Positions 11,834 through 23,300 of a stretch of DNA of 64,000 nucleotides are shown piece after piece. This DNA comes from Adenanthera pavonina (taxonomy: Eukaryota > Streptophyta > Magnoliopsida > Fabales > Fabaceae): contig JAIVEN010000004.1 in NCBI GenBank assembly GCA_026686845.1, forward strand, positions 10,634,827 through 10,698,826, given 5' to 3'. A model generated the notes under the pieces. That model worked only from the letters and a program-made list of their open reading frames with translations, searched no databases and had not been told where the DNA came from. Position 1 is the first letter of the stretch. Each line of letters opens with the position of its first letter. The translations under genes and the position numbers were made by a program.

Positions 11834-13620
11834 TGCAGTTACATGGCTAGTAAGTTCTTTATCTATACTCTATATTGTGCTGATATGGTTATTGGTGATA
11901 GCAAACATGTTATACATATGTTATGATTGAATGTCGACATGTAGTAATGATTACACACCCCATGACTTATCATATATGATCTTATGGCATGCTAGCACTA
12001 TAAAAGATAGTATGCGTTGTTATGTTAGCATGCATCGGGTATTGTCACATGTTTTACATCAATAGGACATATGGTTTAGGTGATGATGCTCTATATACCA
12101 CATGGTATGTCAATCTGCAAAATAGCACATGAGGCCTTGTGTTCAAGTGATATGGCTTATGTTATTCTGGCCACTAAATAGTCATCTTATGGCTAGGAGA
12201 CTTAGGTGGCTATGAATTAGTGTGTATCTTTTCTAAATAGTCACTAATTCAGGTGGTTCAAGGGAAGGAGAGCCATGATCCAACCTTTGGTGCAATGGTT
12301 TTTGGTCGGGTCATGGGTCATTGGAAGGAGGCCACTTGTTAAGGTTTCCTTGTTACAGTAAATAACTCATGGTTCTAGTCGTATATTGATAGGACTTGTG
12401 TTTGCATATCATGCATAGTGCATTCATACAAGTATGGCATTTGAATATTGTTATAGTAGCATGTTTCTATGTTTATAAACTATCCGCATGTGAAATCCCC
12501 TAGTTATTGGGACATATGTCCCACCTTATGGCTAATAATTCCTAAGTGAAGGATCTTGTACTAGCAAGGAAAGGACCAAGGAAGGCTTAGGAAAGAAAGA
12601 TTGAGAGTACTCGTGGGTGTTGTGATTTATCCCCTCCTTCTTATTGTTGCTTTGATTATGTTGTTAGTAAAGTGTCATTCATACTGTTGTATAATAGTTT
12701 GTGTGCTTGATTTATCTATGTTGTTCCAGGGTCAAACTGTTGTGTGGCCTCTCTTATACTCTTTACGCTTGGTGTATGGCCCTCTGTGTGTGGATGGGCC
12801 TATGGTTATGTTAGTGGTGTGCTAAATGTCAATTATGTTCTATGTATGGCATGTAATGTTTAAATACCAAATGTTTGATTGTGTTGGACTTGAGATTGGG
12901 GACTCCAAGTCCCTTGAGTATATATGTTCGAACTATGATCTTGGTGTGGTTTTTGGGTCATTGGTGTGTGAGATGGGCATATGGCCTATTAGCTTGATTT
13001 GGGGTTCAAGGGAATCAAAACTTACAAGAGTGGTTTCTTCAGGTTAAAACCTTCTTAGACATGTTCCTTGTGTCTTGTATAATCTGTTGGAAGGGTCTAT
13101 GGGTGCTAATTGCCCATTGGCGGCCATTGGAGGTGTTTGGTTCTTGATTTGGTCAAGAAGCGATCACTTTGGTTACAAGTGTTCAAAATCTCCATACAGA
13201 GGTGTGGTTGGTGTCTATGGATATAATGGGATTATAGTGACCTGTAGGCTTTGAAATCAGGTCAATTGTAGGTCAGAGCATGATGTTATGAGTGTCGGAA
13301 GTTCATCGGGTGCATCAGCAATTTGCTAAAGTAGGTTTTATCATTGCCTCCATGGTGCTGCGCGCCTTAGGTTCAATCTTATTGTCATCCAGAAACGTTC
13401 TTCACCATGGCACCACAGGACGAGGCCATGATGTCATCCTATTTTTCTGTCTTCTCTCCCCTGTTTTGAAGTATCTTGGGCATTTTCGGGGATTGTGAGT
13501 TTTAGGGTGTTACATTATTGAACCTGAGATGCACGACACCATCCTACTTTTCTATCTTCTCTCGTTTTGAAGCATCTTGGGCATTTTTGGGGTTTGTGAG
13601 TTTCAGGGTATTACATCTAA

Positions 13621-14238
13621 TCTTTGATCAATTATTTCATCTAGAACTTGGCTACCTATTATCGAACTTGCCTTCGGATGCAGACCTTGATGGTACGTCA
13701 AGGGTTGGATTCACTTGTGATTGTAGCTCCATGTCCTTTAACATCATTTGTAGTTGCCTCTTCTTGTAATACAACTAATCTCCATCATATATCACTTGCT
13801 TTTCTTTACTGCACTGGAATAAATGGGTTGGATTCATTGTTTGATTGTTCTTTGGTATAGCCCAATAAATAAGTAGATATGTCCTTAACTCTTTGTAATA
13901 TGTCTAACCTATTTGTTCATGGAATTCATGGATTTGCAGCTACAAAACTTCCATCTCTTCGTCCAACAACATCTACACAAATGGTAAGAGCCATCATTCT
14001 TGCCTTATCTTTTTCATCTTCAAAACAATGATGCTTGAAATTTGCTATAGATAAAAACCAAAGAGGAGTTTTCCCTCTCCCTACTTCTATAATCAATTTG
14101 TTTATTAAAGGGGCTAATGTACAATTTTAAGGCTAGTAAACCAGTTGAAAAGAATAAAAAAATTAATAGGAAAAATCATAGAAAAATTACATCACCACAA
14201 ATAATTATTAAAATGTCCCAACACTCTAAAAAAATACA
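13621..14238. other. No gene recognised
   Basis: Low-information AT-rich sequence. Short open frames (70-83 codons) at 13518-13860 straddle the LTR edge and resemble no known family. Confidence 0.35.
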
Positions 14239-14401
14239 CCCAAGTCCCATTGGTATAAAATTCTAAAAAATGACTGTAAAAAACTTTATTGTTGAGTATA
14301 AAATCTTGGAGTATAAGTATAAAATATTGGAGCATGATTTTATACTAACAGTTAAGTTTTTTATACTTATTTTCGAGGATTTTATACCAATGGAACTTGG
14401 G
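14239..14401. mobile_element. Foldback miniature element
   Basis: The left arm at 14239-14260 (CCCAAGTCCCATTGGTATAA...) is the near-perfect reverse complement of the right arm at 14380-14401 (...ACCAATGGAACTTGGG). A third arm-like copy lies at about 14477-14498. The 163-bp unit has no coding potential and could form a long hairpin, as miniature inverted-repeat elements do. No target-site duplication could be fixed. Confidence 0.6.
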
Positions 14402-15092
14402 TTTAGTTTAACATTAGAGCATGATTTTATACTTAATAATGAAATTTTTAATACTTGTTTTTTCAAGAACTTACACAAATTTTTACACCAATGGGACTTA
14501 TGTAAAATTTTTTAGGGTTTTAGGACTTTTTAATAATTATTTTCATGTGTTAGGATTTTTTGTGATTTTGCCAAAGTAATATGAAACATGTTTTCCAGCT
14601 CTTTATAACTCAACTTCTCATAGTAGAGAGGAGGGAAAGAAAGGTGTAGAATGGGTAAAAATCTATATAATGAGAGAAGTGGAAGTTGAAACACATTACT
14701 TTTATCTTTTATTCTTCTGATTTAACAAATCTTCACTGATGTCTGATTTGTTGTACTAACTTATGCAAAGTTGCTAGTAAGCCTTTCGCTAATATATATA
14801 TATATATAATTAACTTTTCATGGTGATGGATTAATCCATGTACCCCCACTCTGCACAAGCTTGAGTGAGGCATCATATCGTAAGGACTTTCTATATATGA
14901 AGTATTATTATGGACAATTATTTTACGTGTGTGATGTGACGAAACCAACTGTTTAGACTTCCCAAGATGTGAAGAAAATTTATTCTGTACCTTTTCACTT
15001 TTTTTAATCACTTCAAAATTTATTTCATATATACATATGCACATAAACGTGTCTTAAAAAAGTTGCATTTTTATTGTTTTTTTATAATTAAC
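14402..15092. other. No gene recognised
   Basis: AT-rich spacer containing the extra foldback arm near 14477-14498 and a TA run at 14791-14808. No supported gene. Confidence 0.35.
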
Positions 15093-15095
15093 TTC

Positions 15096-16131
15096 CACTA
15101 CTAGAAAAATGTAATTTAGCGAGGGAATTTAGCGAGGGATCACTCATCCCTCGCTAAATAATCTAAATAGCGAGAAATTAGCGACGAATTAAATTTAGCG
15201 AGGGAATTAGCGAGGAATATCCTTTCCCTCGCTAAACTAGCGAGGAATTAGCGAGGAATTTTTTATTCTTTGCTAAATTATTATAAATAGCGAGGAATCT
15301 AGCGAGGGATTTGTCCCTCACTAAATTTTTTAAAATTAATTTTAATAGATTAAAATTATTTTATTAAAAATTTAATTTTAATGAATTAAAATTTTTTAAT
15401 AATTATGTTATAAAATTATTTTTATTAGTTGATTATTTTAAATTAATAAAAATAGTTAGATTAATTTTTATAACTTGTTGGCAAAAAAATGAAAATGAAA
15501 ATTCATTTATTACAAAATTCAAAATATAAAATATTTTATGATATTAATAACTAAAATTATAATATATTTTTATTTTTTAACAATATATTAATTTATAAAT
15601 ATATGTGTGTATTAGTGTGTAAATAAATAATATATATTTAATATTTCATATAAAGATTGCAAATACAATACAGTTCAACTGGCAAAAGTCTGAATATAAA
15701 GGCACTAAGAGCAGGAGGTCATGGGTTCGAACCTAAGCAAATGCATATTTGAAACAATTATATTACATGGCAGTGACGTGTCGCAATCACGGTGATGTGG
15801 CGGTGGTGTGGCAATGATGTGGCATGGGTGGTAGGTGACATGGCAATGATGTGACATGGCGTGGTCTTGGTGGTGACATGGCAATTTTGAATTTTTTGTA
15901 GTTTAGCGAGGAAATAGCGAGGGATTAAATCCCTCGCTAAATTTAGAGAGGGATTAAATCCCTCGCTAATTTAGCGAGGGAATCAACTCATTCCTCGCTA
16001 AAATTAGCGACGCGGTTTTTAGCGACCAAATTAGCGAGGGATAAAATCCCTCGCTATTTTCAATTTAGCGAGAGAAAAATGGCATTTAGCGAGGGATTTG
16101 TCCCTCACTAAATGCCATTTTTCTAGTAGTG
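15096..16131. mobile_element. Complete non-autonomous CACTA transposon
   Basis: It begins CACTACTAGAAAAATG at 15096 and ends CATTTTTCTAGTAGTG at 16131, perfect terminal inverted repeats of the CACTA superfamily. It is flanked by the 3-bp target-site duplication TTC (15093-15095 and 16132-16134), the size CACTA transposases make. Both subterminal regions are filled with TTTAGCGAGGGA and its complement TCCCTCGCTAAA, the usual clustered transposase-binding pattern. At 1036 bp with no ORF it must rely on an autonomous relative. The middle (15330-15650) is nearly pure AT; 15660-15740 holds a tRNA-like segment. Confidence 0.9.
15680..15733 (+). promoter_or_regulatory. tRNA-like Pol III A/B-box pair inside the CACTA element
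   Basis: TGGCAAAAGTC (15680-15690) resembles an A box and GGTTCGAACC (15724-15733) is a perfect B-box core. The spacing is about 33 bp, as in tRNA genes. There is no complete cloverleaf that I can fold, so this looks like a tRNA- or SINE-derived fragment rather than a tRNA gene. Confidence 0.45.
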
Positions 16132-16134
16132 TTC

Positions 16135-17014
16135 CCTAAAAAAATTCCCCCTTGTTTACTTATAGATATAAAAAAAGAACTTCCAGAAAAGCTTCGCAGA
16201 GCATCTTAGGATCCTAGAGAACCAGGTAGTCTCAAACGTGTTCTTTTATACATAAAATTTTGGATTTTTTCCTCCTTTTACATTATTATGATGGTCTCAA
16301 GTTCCAACCAAATTTTAAGAAGATTTTTGCTATACTTTTTCATAAAGATGTTAGAGTTCTACTCACCTCACCAACTAGAAGAGTAAAGGCTGAGAATTGG
16401 AGAGGACATGAATCACAATGTAATTTGCAAATGAAATTTGGGGATGTGTTGGAGGGGATGGGAAAGCATTTTTTTAAGTATTTTTGTAATTGTATCCTCA
16501 AACTTCTAATGTAATTACCTTGACTAATATTAAATTGTAAATTCTTTTGTTGTAAATGAATTGTAATTGAAGTACTAGAATATATAATTCTAATTTAATG
16601 TGTTTTTTGTTAATAGTTTTCATAGAGTTACATATATATATATTTGTATTCAAAAAAATACTGACTTTTGTTGGTGTTTATTAAAAAAAAAACCAACAAA
16701 AGCCTATTTAAAAAAAAAATAGAGAAAAATCCAACTAAAGTGGAACACTAACTAAAGTCCCACTTTTTATCAATGCTAGAATAATTAGCATTTCTGAAAC
16801 ACCAATAAAAATAAAAATAGATGCTAACTATTTCTTTTTTCCTTTTGATGTAGTGAATACCTTATCATTAATATTTGGAAAAAAATATACATTTATAATT
16901 AGGAAATGCATCCAACATTTTCTAAAGGGAAACACAAAAGAATCTATCCAAAAAATAGGGGATATATACCCAGTAGAAAGGGAAAATATACAACAACAGA
17001 CATTGCAAAAGGAG
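16135..17014. other. 3' flank of the kinase gene with a CACTA-like foldback fragment
   Basis: No gene. The segment 16659-16855 carries TTGGTG...CACCAA-type inverted motifs and ends GATGTAGTG, i.e. CACTACATC on the other strand, so it is a small CACTA-like remnant. The rest should contain the 3' untranslated region of the minus-strand kinase gene. I saw no canonical AATAAA within the first 200 bp after the stop. Confidence 0.45.
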
Positions 17015-17382
17015 TTAATGCCTACTTAATATGTTGTTGCTATTTTGCATAAATATGGACTTGATCTTGTTTAATGACACTACAACATTTGTCATATTGC
17101 TACGTGTTTCTGGAATATTGGTGCAACAATTCAAGGCCACTTCAAAAATGGAGGATGCACATGTCAATATATTACCAATATATTGTTCATCTCCTTCCAA
17201 TAAATTGGAATCTATCACTTGAAATATTGCATGTGGCATTGAATCACTTACCCAACTCTTCAAGTTTAAACCTGAGACAAACATGTCTTCTATTGGCTTT
17301 TTTCTTGTAAAGACTTCTAATAGCATAATTCCAAAACTGTACACATCTATTTTTGTGGAAATAACTCCAGCAGATCCATATT
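17015..17382 (-). CDS. Last exon of the receptor kinase (kinase C-lobe)
   Basis: The acceptor TTATTTGCAG precedes 17382 and joins the preceding G to make GAA, completing the kinase APE motif (GYIAP-E-YGSAG). The exon then encodes STKIDVYSFGIMLLEVFTRKKP (subdomains IX-X, with the conserved D and G), the LNLKSWVSDSMP segment typical of LRR-XII kinases, and a C-lobe ending NNILSRH and a TAA at 17015-17017. The length of 368 bp fits the usual final exon of this family, whose single conserved intron lies exactly at APE. The upstream intron is 17383-18009 (627 bp, donor GTAAAT); I see nothing else in it. Confidence 0.9.
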
Positions 17383-20300
17383 CTGCAAATAATTGAGTTC
17401 AAGTAGTTATGAATATTGTTCTCCTTTATAATAAAATTTACAAAATTATGAACTAATTAGGAATAGTTTTCTGGTAATTAGATCAAATAAATGGGTGACA
17501 CACAAATAAATCAAGTATTCTTTATTGTGGTTGTCATTAGGATTTCCTATTTGAATTTATAACTAGTCAATCCTTGAAATGCTTATTTTTATATCCCAAA
17601 AAGGTTAATAGAAAGATTCTACAAATGCAATATTAATGTGTGTATATATACCCCAAAAGCAATATTTATGTTCAAGGAAAATTACTTATATAGTGATTTG
17701 TAACTTCTAGGGTAGATGAGTGTACTAAAATATACCTTTATTGTCTTGTTCTAAAATAAATTAGTTGAAGTATCTGCAAACTTGTACATTTGTAGTATCT
17801 ATAACAAATATTAATCAACATGTTATGCTCTAATTTCATATGGTATTGTAAATTTAAATTAGGAATGACAATATATGGAAGATTTTATGAGTATCATCTA
17901 TTTGGTGACTCTTATGAAATCTAAAAGCAAAATATAACAAAAATTGTATATTATTGTAATGCAAATGCAAAAGAAAATAGAAAAAAGAAAGGTTCATAAT
18001 AGTATTTACCAGGAGCAATATACCCAATTGTAGGTATTGTCTCTGTATGTGTCTTGGATTGTCCTTCATTTAAAAGTTTGGAAATTCCAAAGTCACTTAC
18101 ATGAGCAACCATATCATCATCTAACAAAATATTACTTGGCTTCAAATCACAGTGAATCACCGGTGCTAACAAGCCATGATGAAGATACTCCAATCCTGAT
18201 GCTACATTTATCATTATATTCAACCTTTGCAGAAAGTCTAAACAATAGTTATGAGAGTATAACCATTTTTCAAGACTCCCTTTGGGCATGAACTCCATAA
18301 TCAAAGCCTTGAAATCAACATTGGAACAACAACTTATGATATTCACCAAATTGCGATGGTGCATACTACACATTGTTTTGCATTCCACTTCAAAGATCCT
18401 TGACATTAGTTCTGAATCAAAATTGAATATCTTAAATGCGACCATCATCCCACACGATAGCTTTCCTTTGAACACAACACCATAACTGCCCCTTCCAAGT
18501 ATGTTAGTCTCATCAAATCCATTGGTTGCTTTTAGAATTTCAAAATAAGAAATCCTTATTGGCACTCCAAAATTTGATAAATCCCTTTCAATTGGATCCT
18601 TTAAATTCGATCGTCTATGTCTTAAAAGGATAATGCCTAAAACAATCAATATTGTTGACACAACAATGGGTAATATACATTTCAATAAAAGCAAATTTGC
18701 GATTGACCTTTTTCTTTCTCCTTTTCTGCAAGGATGCACTTTGAATTTTGGATGGCCACAAAGAGCTTCATTCATCATGAAAGATTCAACAGTTAAATTT
18801 TTAAAAACTCCGCCACTTGGAATCTCTCCTTGTAGTTTATTATAGGAGAGATTGACATACTTAAGATAAATAAGTGACTCTAGAGATGTAGGGATCTCAC
18901 CAGACAAACTATTTTGAGAAAGGTCCAAATTCACTAAACTTAGCATATTTCCAAATGATTCGGGAATATTTCCTTGCAATTTGTTTTGTGCTAAGGAGAG
19001 AGTTTGCAAATTTTGCAAATCACCCAGGGTTGTAGGAATGATGCCAGAAATATGATTTCTTGACAAATCAATTGATGTAAGAGCTTTTAAGTTGCCAATC
19101 TTGAATGAAAGATTTCCAACTAAAATATTGGAAGATAAGTTTAGTTTCAAGACATCTCTCAAATTCCAAAGTGAAGAGGGTATCTCTGAATTTAACTTAT
19201 TAGAATTCAAGTAAAGTTCTTGTAGAGAGGTAAAATTTCCTAAGCAAGGTGGTATTGCTCCAGAAAACTTGTTCCCACTAAGATATAAATAGGAAAGACT
19301 TGGGATTTTACAAAGCTCATTAGCAATTTGGCCATATAGCTCATTGCCTTCAAGATGCAAACTTTGAAGAGCTTGTAAGCTACTAATTGTTGTTGGAATT
19401 GAACCAGTCAAAACATTTTCTTCCAAAGATAGGTAAATCAAATTAGTGAGATTCCCGAAATCTGGTGGAAGAGTACCTGATAAAAAATTATTATTAAGAA
19501 CAAACATTTTCAAAGTTAATATGTAAATTTGCAATAGTATACATCCACTCAACTTGTTTTTTTTTTGACAAGTGTAAGATCTCAAGCTTTCAAAGTTTGC
19601 CCATTTCCATAGATATTAAAATCTAGATGCAAAATATTAATTGAAGTTTTAGCTAAGTTATTTGAAGTTAAAACTAAAAGTAGTGAAAAATATAAATATC
19701 TATCTAATTAGATGTTCTAATGATACTTTCTTTAATGTTGGGTCACAAATGTTATCCACCTAGGTTTTATCTTTTTGTTCATTTATGTTAACAATGTAAG
19801 ATAGACATATGTATAAAGATTCTTCAAATTTTTTTTTCTAAATATAGTTTGATTTATTAAAAACAAATTTTGTTTAAATTGATTAAAATAAGTTAAATAA
19901 TTTCTATTTGTTCTATGATTCTGACCAATTCCCAAGAATAAGATGAAATTAATATATAGATTCTAAGAAAATAAAGTTGGAGGTTTGATATTCTTGGCAG
20001 TACATACATGTGAAACAGTTGTAATTTGTAATCAAGCTGAGTAAATTTCTATTGCCTCTTAATATGTAGTCAAAATGCTCATTAAAATTTAAGTTGATAA
20101 AGTTCACATAAAAAAGACAACCAATTCTTTCCAAGAAAACATCTTGGAATATGGCAACAAAAAAAGAGAAAAAAAAAAAGAACACTAACACTACTATTAT
20201 CTCCATGGTCTCATGAGCTTGTAACGTTCATTCGAGAATTTTGATGATAAGAAAATGAGATGTGTAATTGATTTCTATATTGTTGATTATTATATTGTTT

Positions 20301-23300
20301 TCTCTATTTTTTTTAACCATAGTGTATAATTAATTATAAGATTTATTTCTGGAAATATGAGATGTATATATTTGAACATTAACGCAAAGATAGGTCTTAT
20401 TGCAAATAAGGAAATACTATATTGATAATTGGCTTTAATTGAGGCAACAGATTTTTTTTGGCCAACGAGGCAACTGCTATTTGATTAATGGCAATGAAGG
20501 AAAATGGACGTTGCATAATTAAGAATGAAAACAGGAAAGGAAATTGATCATTGAACTTTATGAAGAAATCAAATGGAGTCTCTTGTCTGAAATGAAGTAT
20601 AAAAAGAAGACAATGATCTGAAGCACATATAAAGAGAATGATCAAGAGAAAAAGGTTTATTAAGAAAATCTTAGTGTTATATTTGAGCGTCCATTGTAAT
20701 GCTATTTATTTAGAAGGACCTATGTTTGAGCATTATTGTAACAACCCTCAGCATACTATTTTGGACTTAGTATCAAGCTAACAGGAAGTATACTTGATGA
20801 TGTGTGCATGACCAAAGAAACCAGGACAGAAGAAAGGATCAAAATGAGACAAATCTGAAAATGGAAACAGAGAAGGGTAGTGCTACGGTGAGTTGCAAGC
20901 CACCGCGGCTAGAAACTATTGGAAGCTTTAAAATTTCCTGAGCCACGAACACTCGCGCCACAGCGGGAGTCTCAAAAATCTTTTAAATTAGAACACGAAT
21001 CAATTGGACAGATAGAAGAAATGGAGGAAGAACAAGGGGAGCTCTGCTAGGGCACAAGAGATCCAACCCTTGGGGTGATTTCTAGATCTAGGGAGATTGA
21101 TTAATTGTTGGTAAGTGGTTCTTGCTCTCCTTCCTCTATTTTCTCTTGGGTTTTTGGGGGTTGAAATTCAAATATATGTATAAGGAGTCGGTATGGTTGG
21201 ATTCCCACCAATTAAAATGCTTGGTTTAGGGTTGTAGAAGTGTCATGTAGTGTTAGGAAGCTTTAAGTATGAGTTTCGGTTGGATTATGTTGAGTTTGAG
21301 TGGAACTCTAGGTTGGAAATTTTGAAGGGACTGTGAAATCCAAATTGTATGTGAATGATTATAATGGGGATGGTTGATTGAAGCTCATTAATGTGTATTT
21401 ATGTTATTAGAACTACAAGTTAAATTTGAAAGACTAGATTGTGGATTTTAGTTGTTATGGGTATTATGTTAATTAAAAGTATTATGATGTTGTAGTGGTT
21501 GATTGACTAATTGGAAGCATATGATTTGTGATGGGTACTCTGGAGGCTTGCCTAATCCCTTGTGTGCGTGGTGTCGGTAATCTAAGGTAACTAGGTGTTT
21601 GTGTTTATATGTTATTTTTTGATGGTATTTATATGTGTATATATATATATGCATATTTCCGTTCATATCACGATATCATTATGTGCATGTGTATGGTTTT
21701 CCTAAATATCGTGGTATACACACGGCTAGATGAGGTACTTGTATATAATAATGATGTGTGTATGTGATTTCATAGCATGCTAGCATGACATTGATGTTTA
21801 TGATATGATAATGATGATTATTGTGTAGTGACATGGCATAAACATCATCACCACATGAGTATTGTGAGAAAAGGTGGATTGGGTGGTGATGATGAGATAT
21901 GATATGGTGAAATAAGAAAGGGATCCATGCCATTAAATCCTCTCCCTTGGCCCAGAAAACCAGGTGATAGTGGATTGCACCTACCTTAAATCACTACCAA
22001 TTTGGGATGGTCCAGGGGAAGAAAAGCCACAATCCAAGCATTAGTGTGACCTTTGGCTGGGTACAGCTTGGTGACATCCCAGAATCAGTCCCCATTGGCT
22101 GTTGGAAGGGAATCACTTATTCGAAATGTCTTGTGATCATGCTAGCTCCTAGTTCTAGCCGTGTTTGAGGGAGACATGCATTTTATAACATTTGACATTA
22201 CACTACATCATTTGCATTTATGTGTGATATTGATGATATTATTGTATATGTGTATTTGTCCTGGTTACTAAAATCTTGTCTCACACCCCTTTTCATGACT
22301 AACATTTCAGGTGAAGACTCTGACACTAGCTTAGAGAAGATTATAGAGTCGTAGGCCTCTCCACATTTGGAAATTTCAAGTATAATTTGTAGTCTATAAT
22401 TTAGTTTATGTAATATTGTGCCAAGTAGGTTATTATAGTTTGGTACCTGTATGAGTGTCTTGGGTGTATTATCTATACACATTGATGATGAAAGGATAAT
22501 TGTGAAGATGATGCTTGGATGATATAGATGATTATGTGATGATATTGATGTTGATTAATGATATGTTAGATGTGGATATGTGTCATGATGATTTATATGT
22601 GTGTGATGATAATTTGGACCTTGGTAGGAGTCATTATTGTGGGATTGTGAGTTTGTGAGCTAGAATGGTCATATGTGGGAGCCCAAAGGGGTTTTGAGCC
22701 TAGTATATGTGGTTTGGGCATGTAGTCCATTGTGTGGTTTTAGGGTTTAAGGGGATTAATTCTCATAGGAGTTGTTTCTCTAGGGTGAAACCTTCTTGGA
22801 CAAGTTACTTGGGCCAAATAGGGCCTATATGCGTGGCCCATAAGTGTTGAATTGCCTTTGGTGGCAAATGAAGGATGTTGGTTGTGAGCTTTGGTCAAAA
22901 AGTAGCAAAAATGGAGTTGAGTGTCCAAAATTTCTATACGGAAATGGACTGAGGTGAAACCAGTGTTTATGAATAGATTGAGATAAGATTGACTTGTAGG
23001 AGTTGAAATCAGCTTAATCAGAGATCAGAGCACAAAGTTATGCTCATCGGAAGTTTGCCAGGAAAATCAACATTTTGCTAATATAGATTTTGATACGGGC
23101 ACCATGGCACCAGAGGCTTGGCCACTACACTAGTTGCCTTTATCCCAAAAATTTTTCAACCTGAAAGCACTCAAGTTACAATGGTACTATAGCGGCCGTG
23201 GCACCGTGTTGTGTTTTGAAATTCTTGTTTAGCTTTGTTTGGTCAGTTTTTCGAAGTTTTAGGTGATATGTGGCGATATTTTGAAGTAGGTCATTACAAT

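Larger units (their letters stand above)
8969..13615 (+). mobile_element. Family-1 solo LTR with perfect TSD, carrying a nested LTR
   Basis: It starts TGTAATGACCC at 8969 and ends GGGTATTACA at 13615. It is flanked by identical 5-bp target-site duplications TCTAA (8964-8968 and 13616-13620). Inside are landmarks shared with the other copies: GGTAAGTTGGTTCTCTACTC, 'catatcatgatatg' palindromes, 'tattgggacatatgtcccacc', 'tccatacagaggtgtg' and 'gtcggaagttcatcgg'. After removing the nested element at 9296-11153 and its TSD, the LTR is about 2.78 kb. No internal region or second LTR follows, so it is a solo LTR. Its 3' end is duplicated: one end at 13515 and another at 13615. Confidence 0.85.

Noticed and set aside
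15660..15740. A tRNA gene
   Set aside because: A and B boxes are present, but I could not find a complete acceptor stem or cloverleaf, and the segment is inside a CACTA element.
18037..18845. Plus-strand ORFs of 67-84 codons over the kinase exon
   Set aside because: Antisense shadows of a well-supported kinase and membrane-helix coding region.
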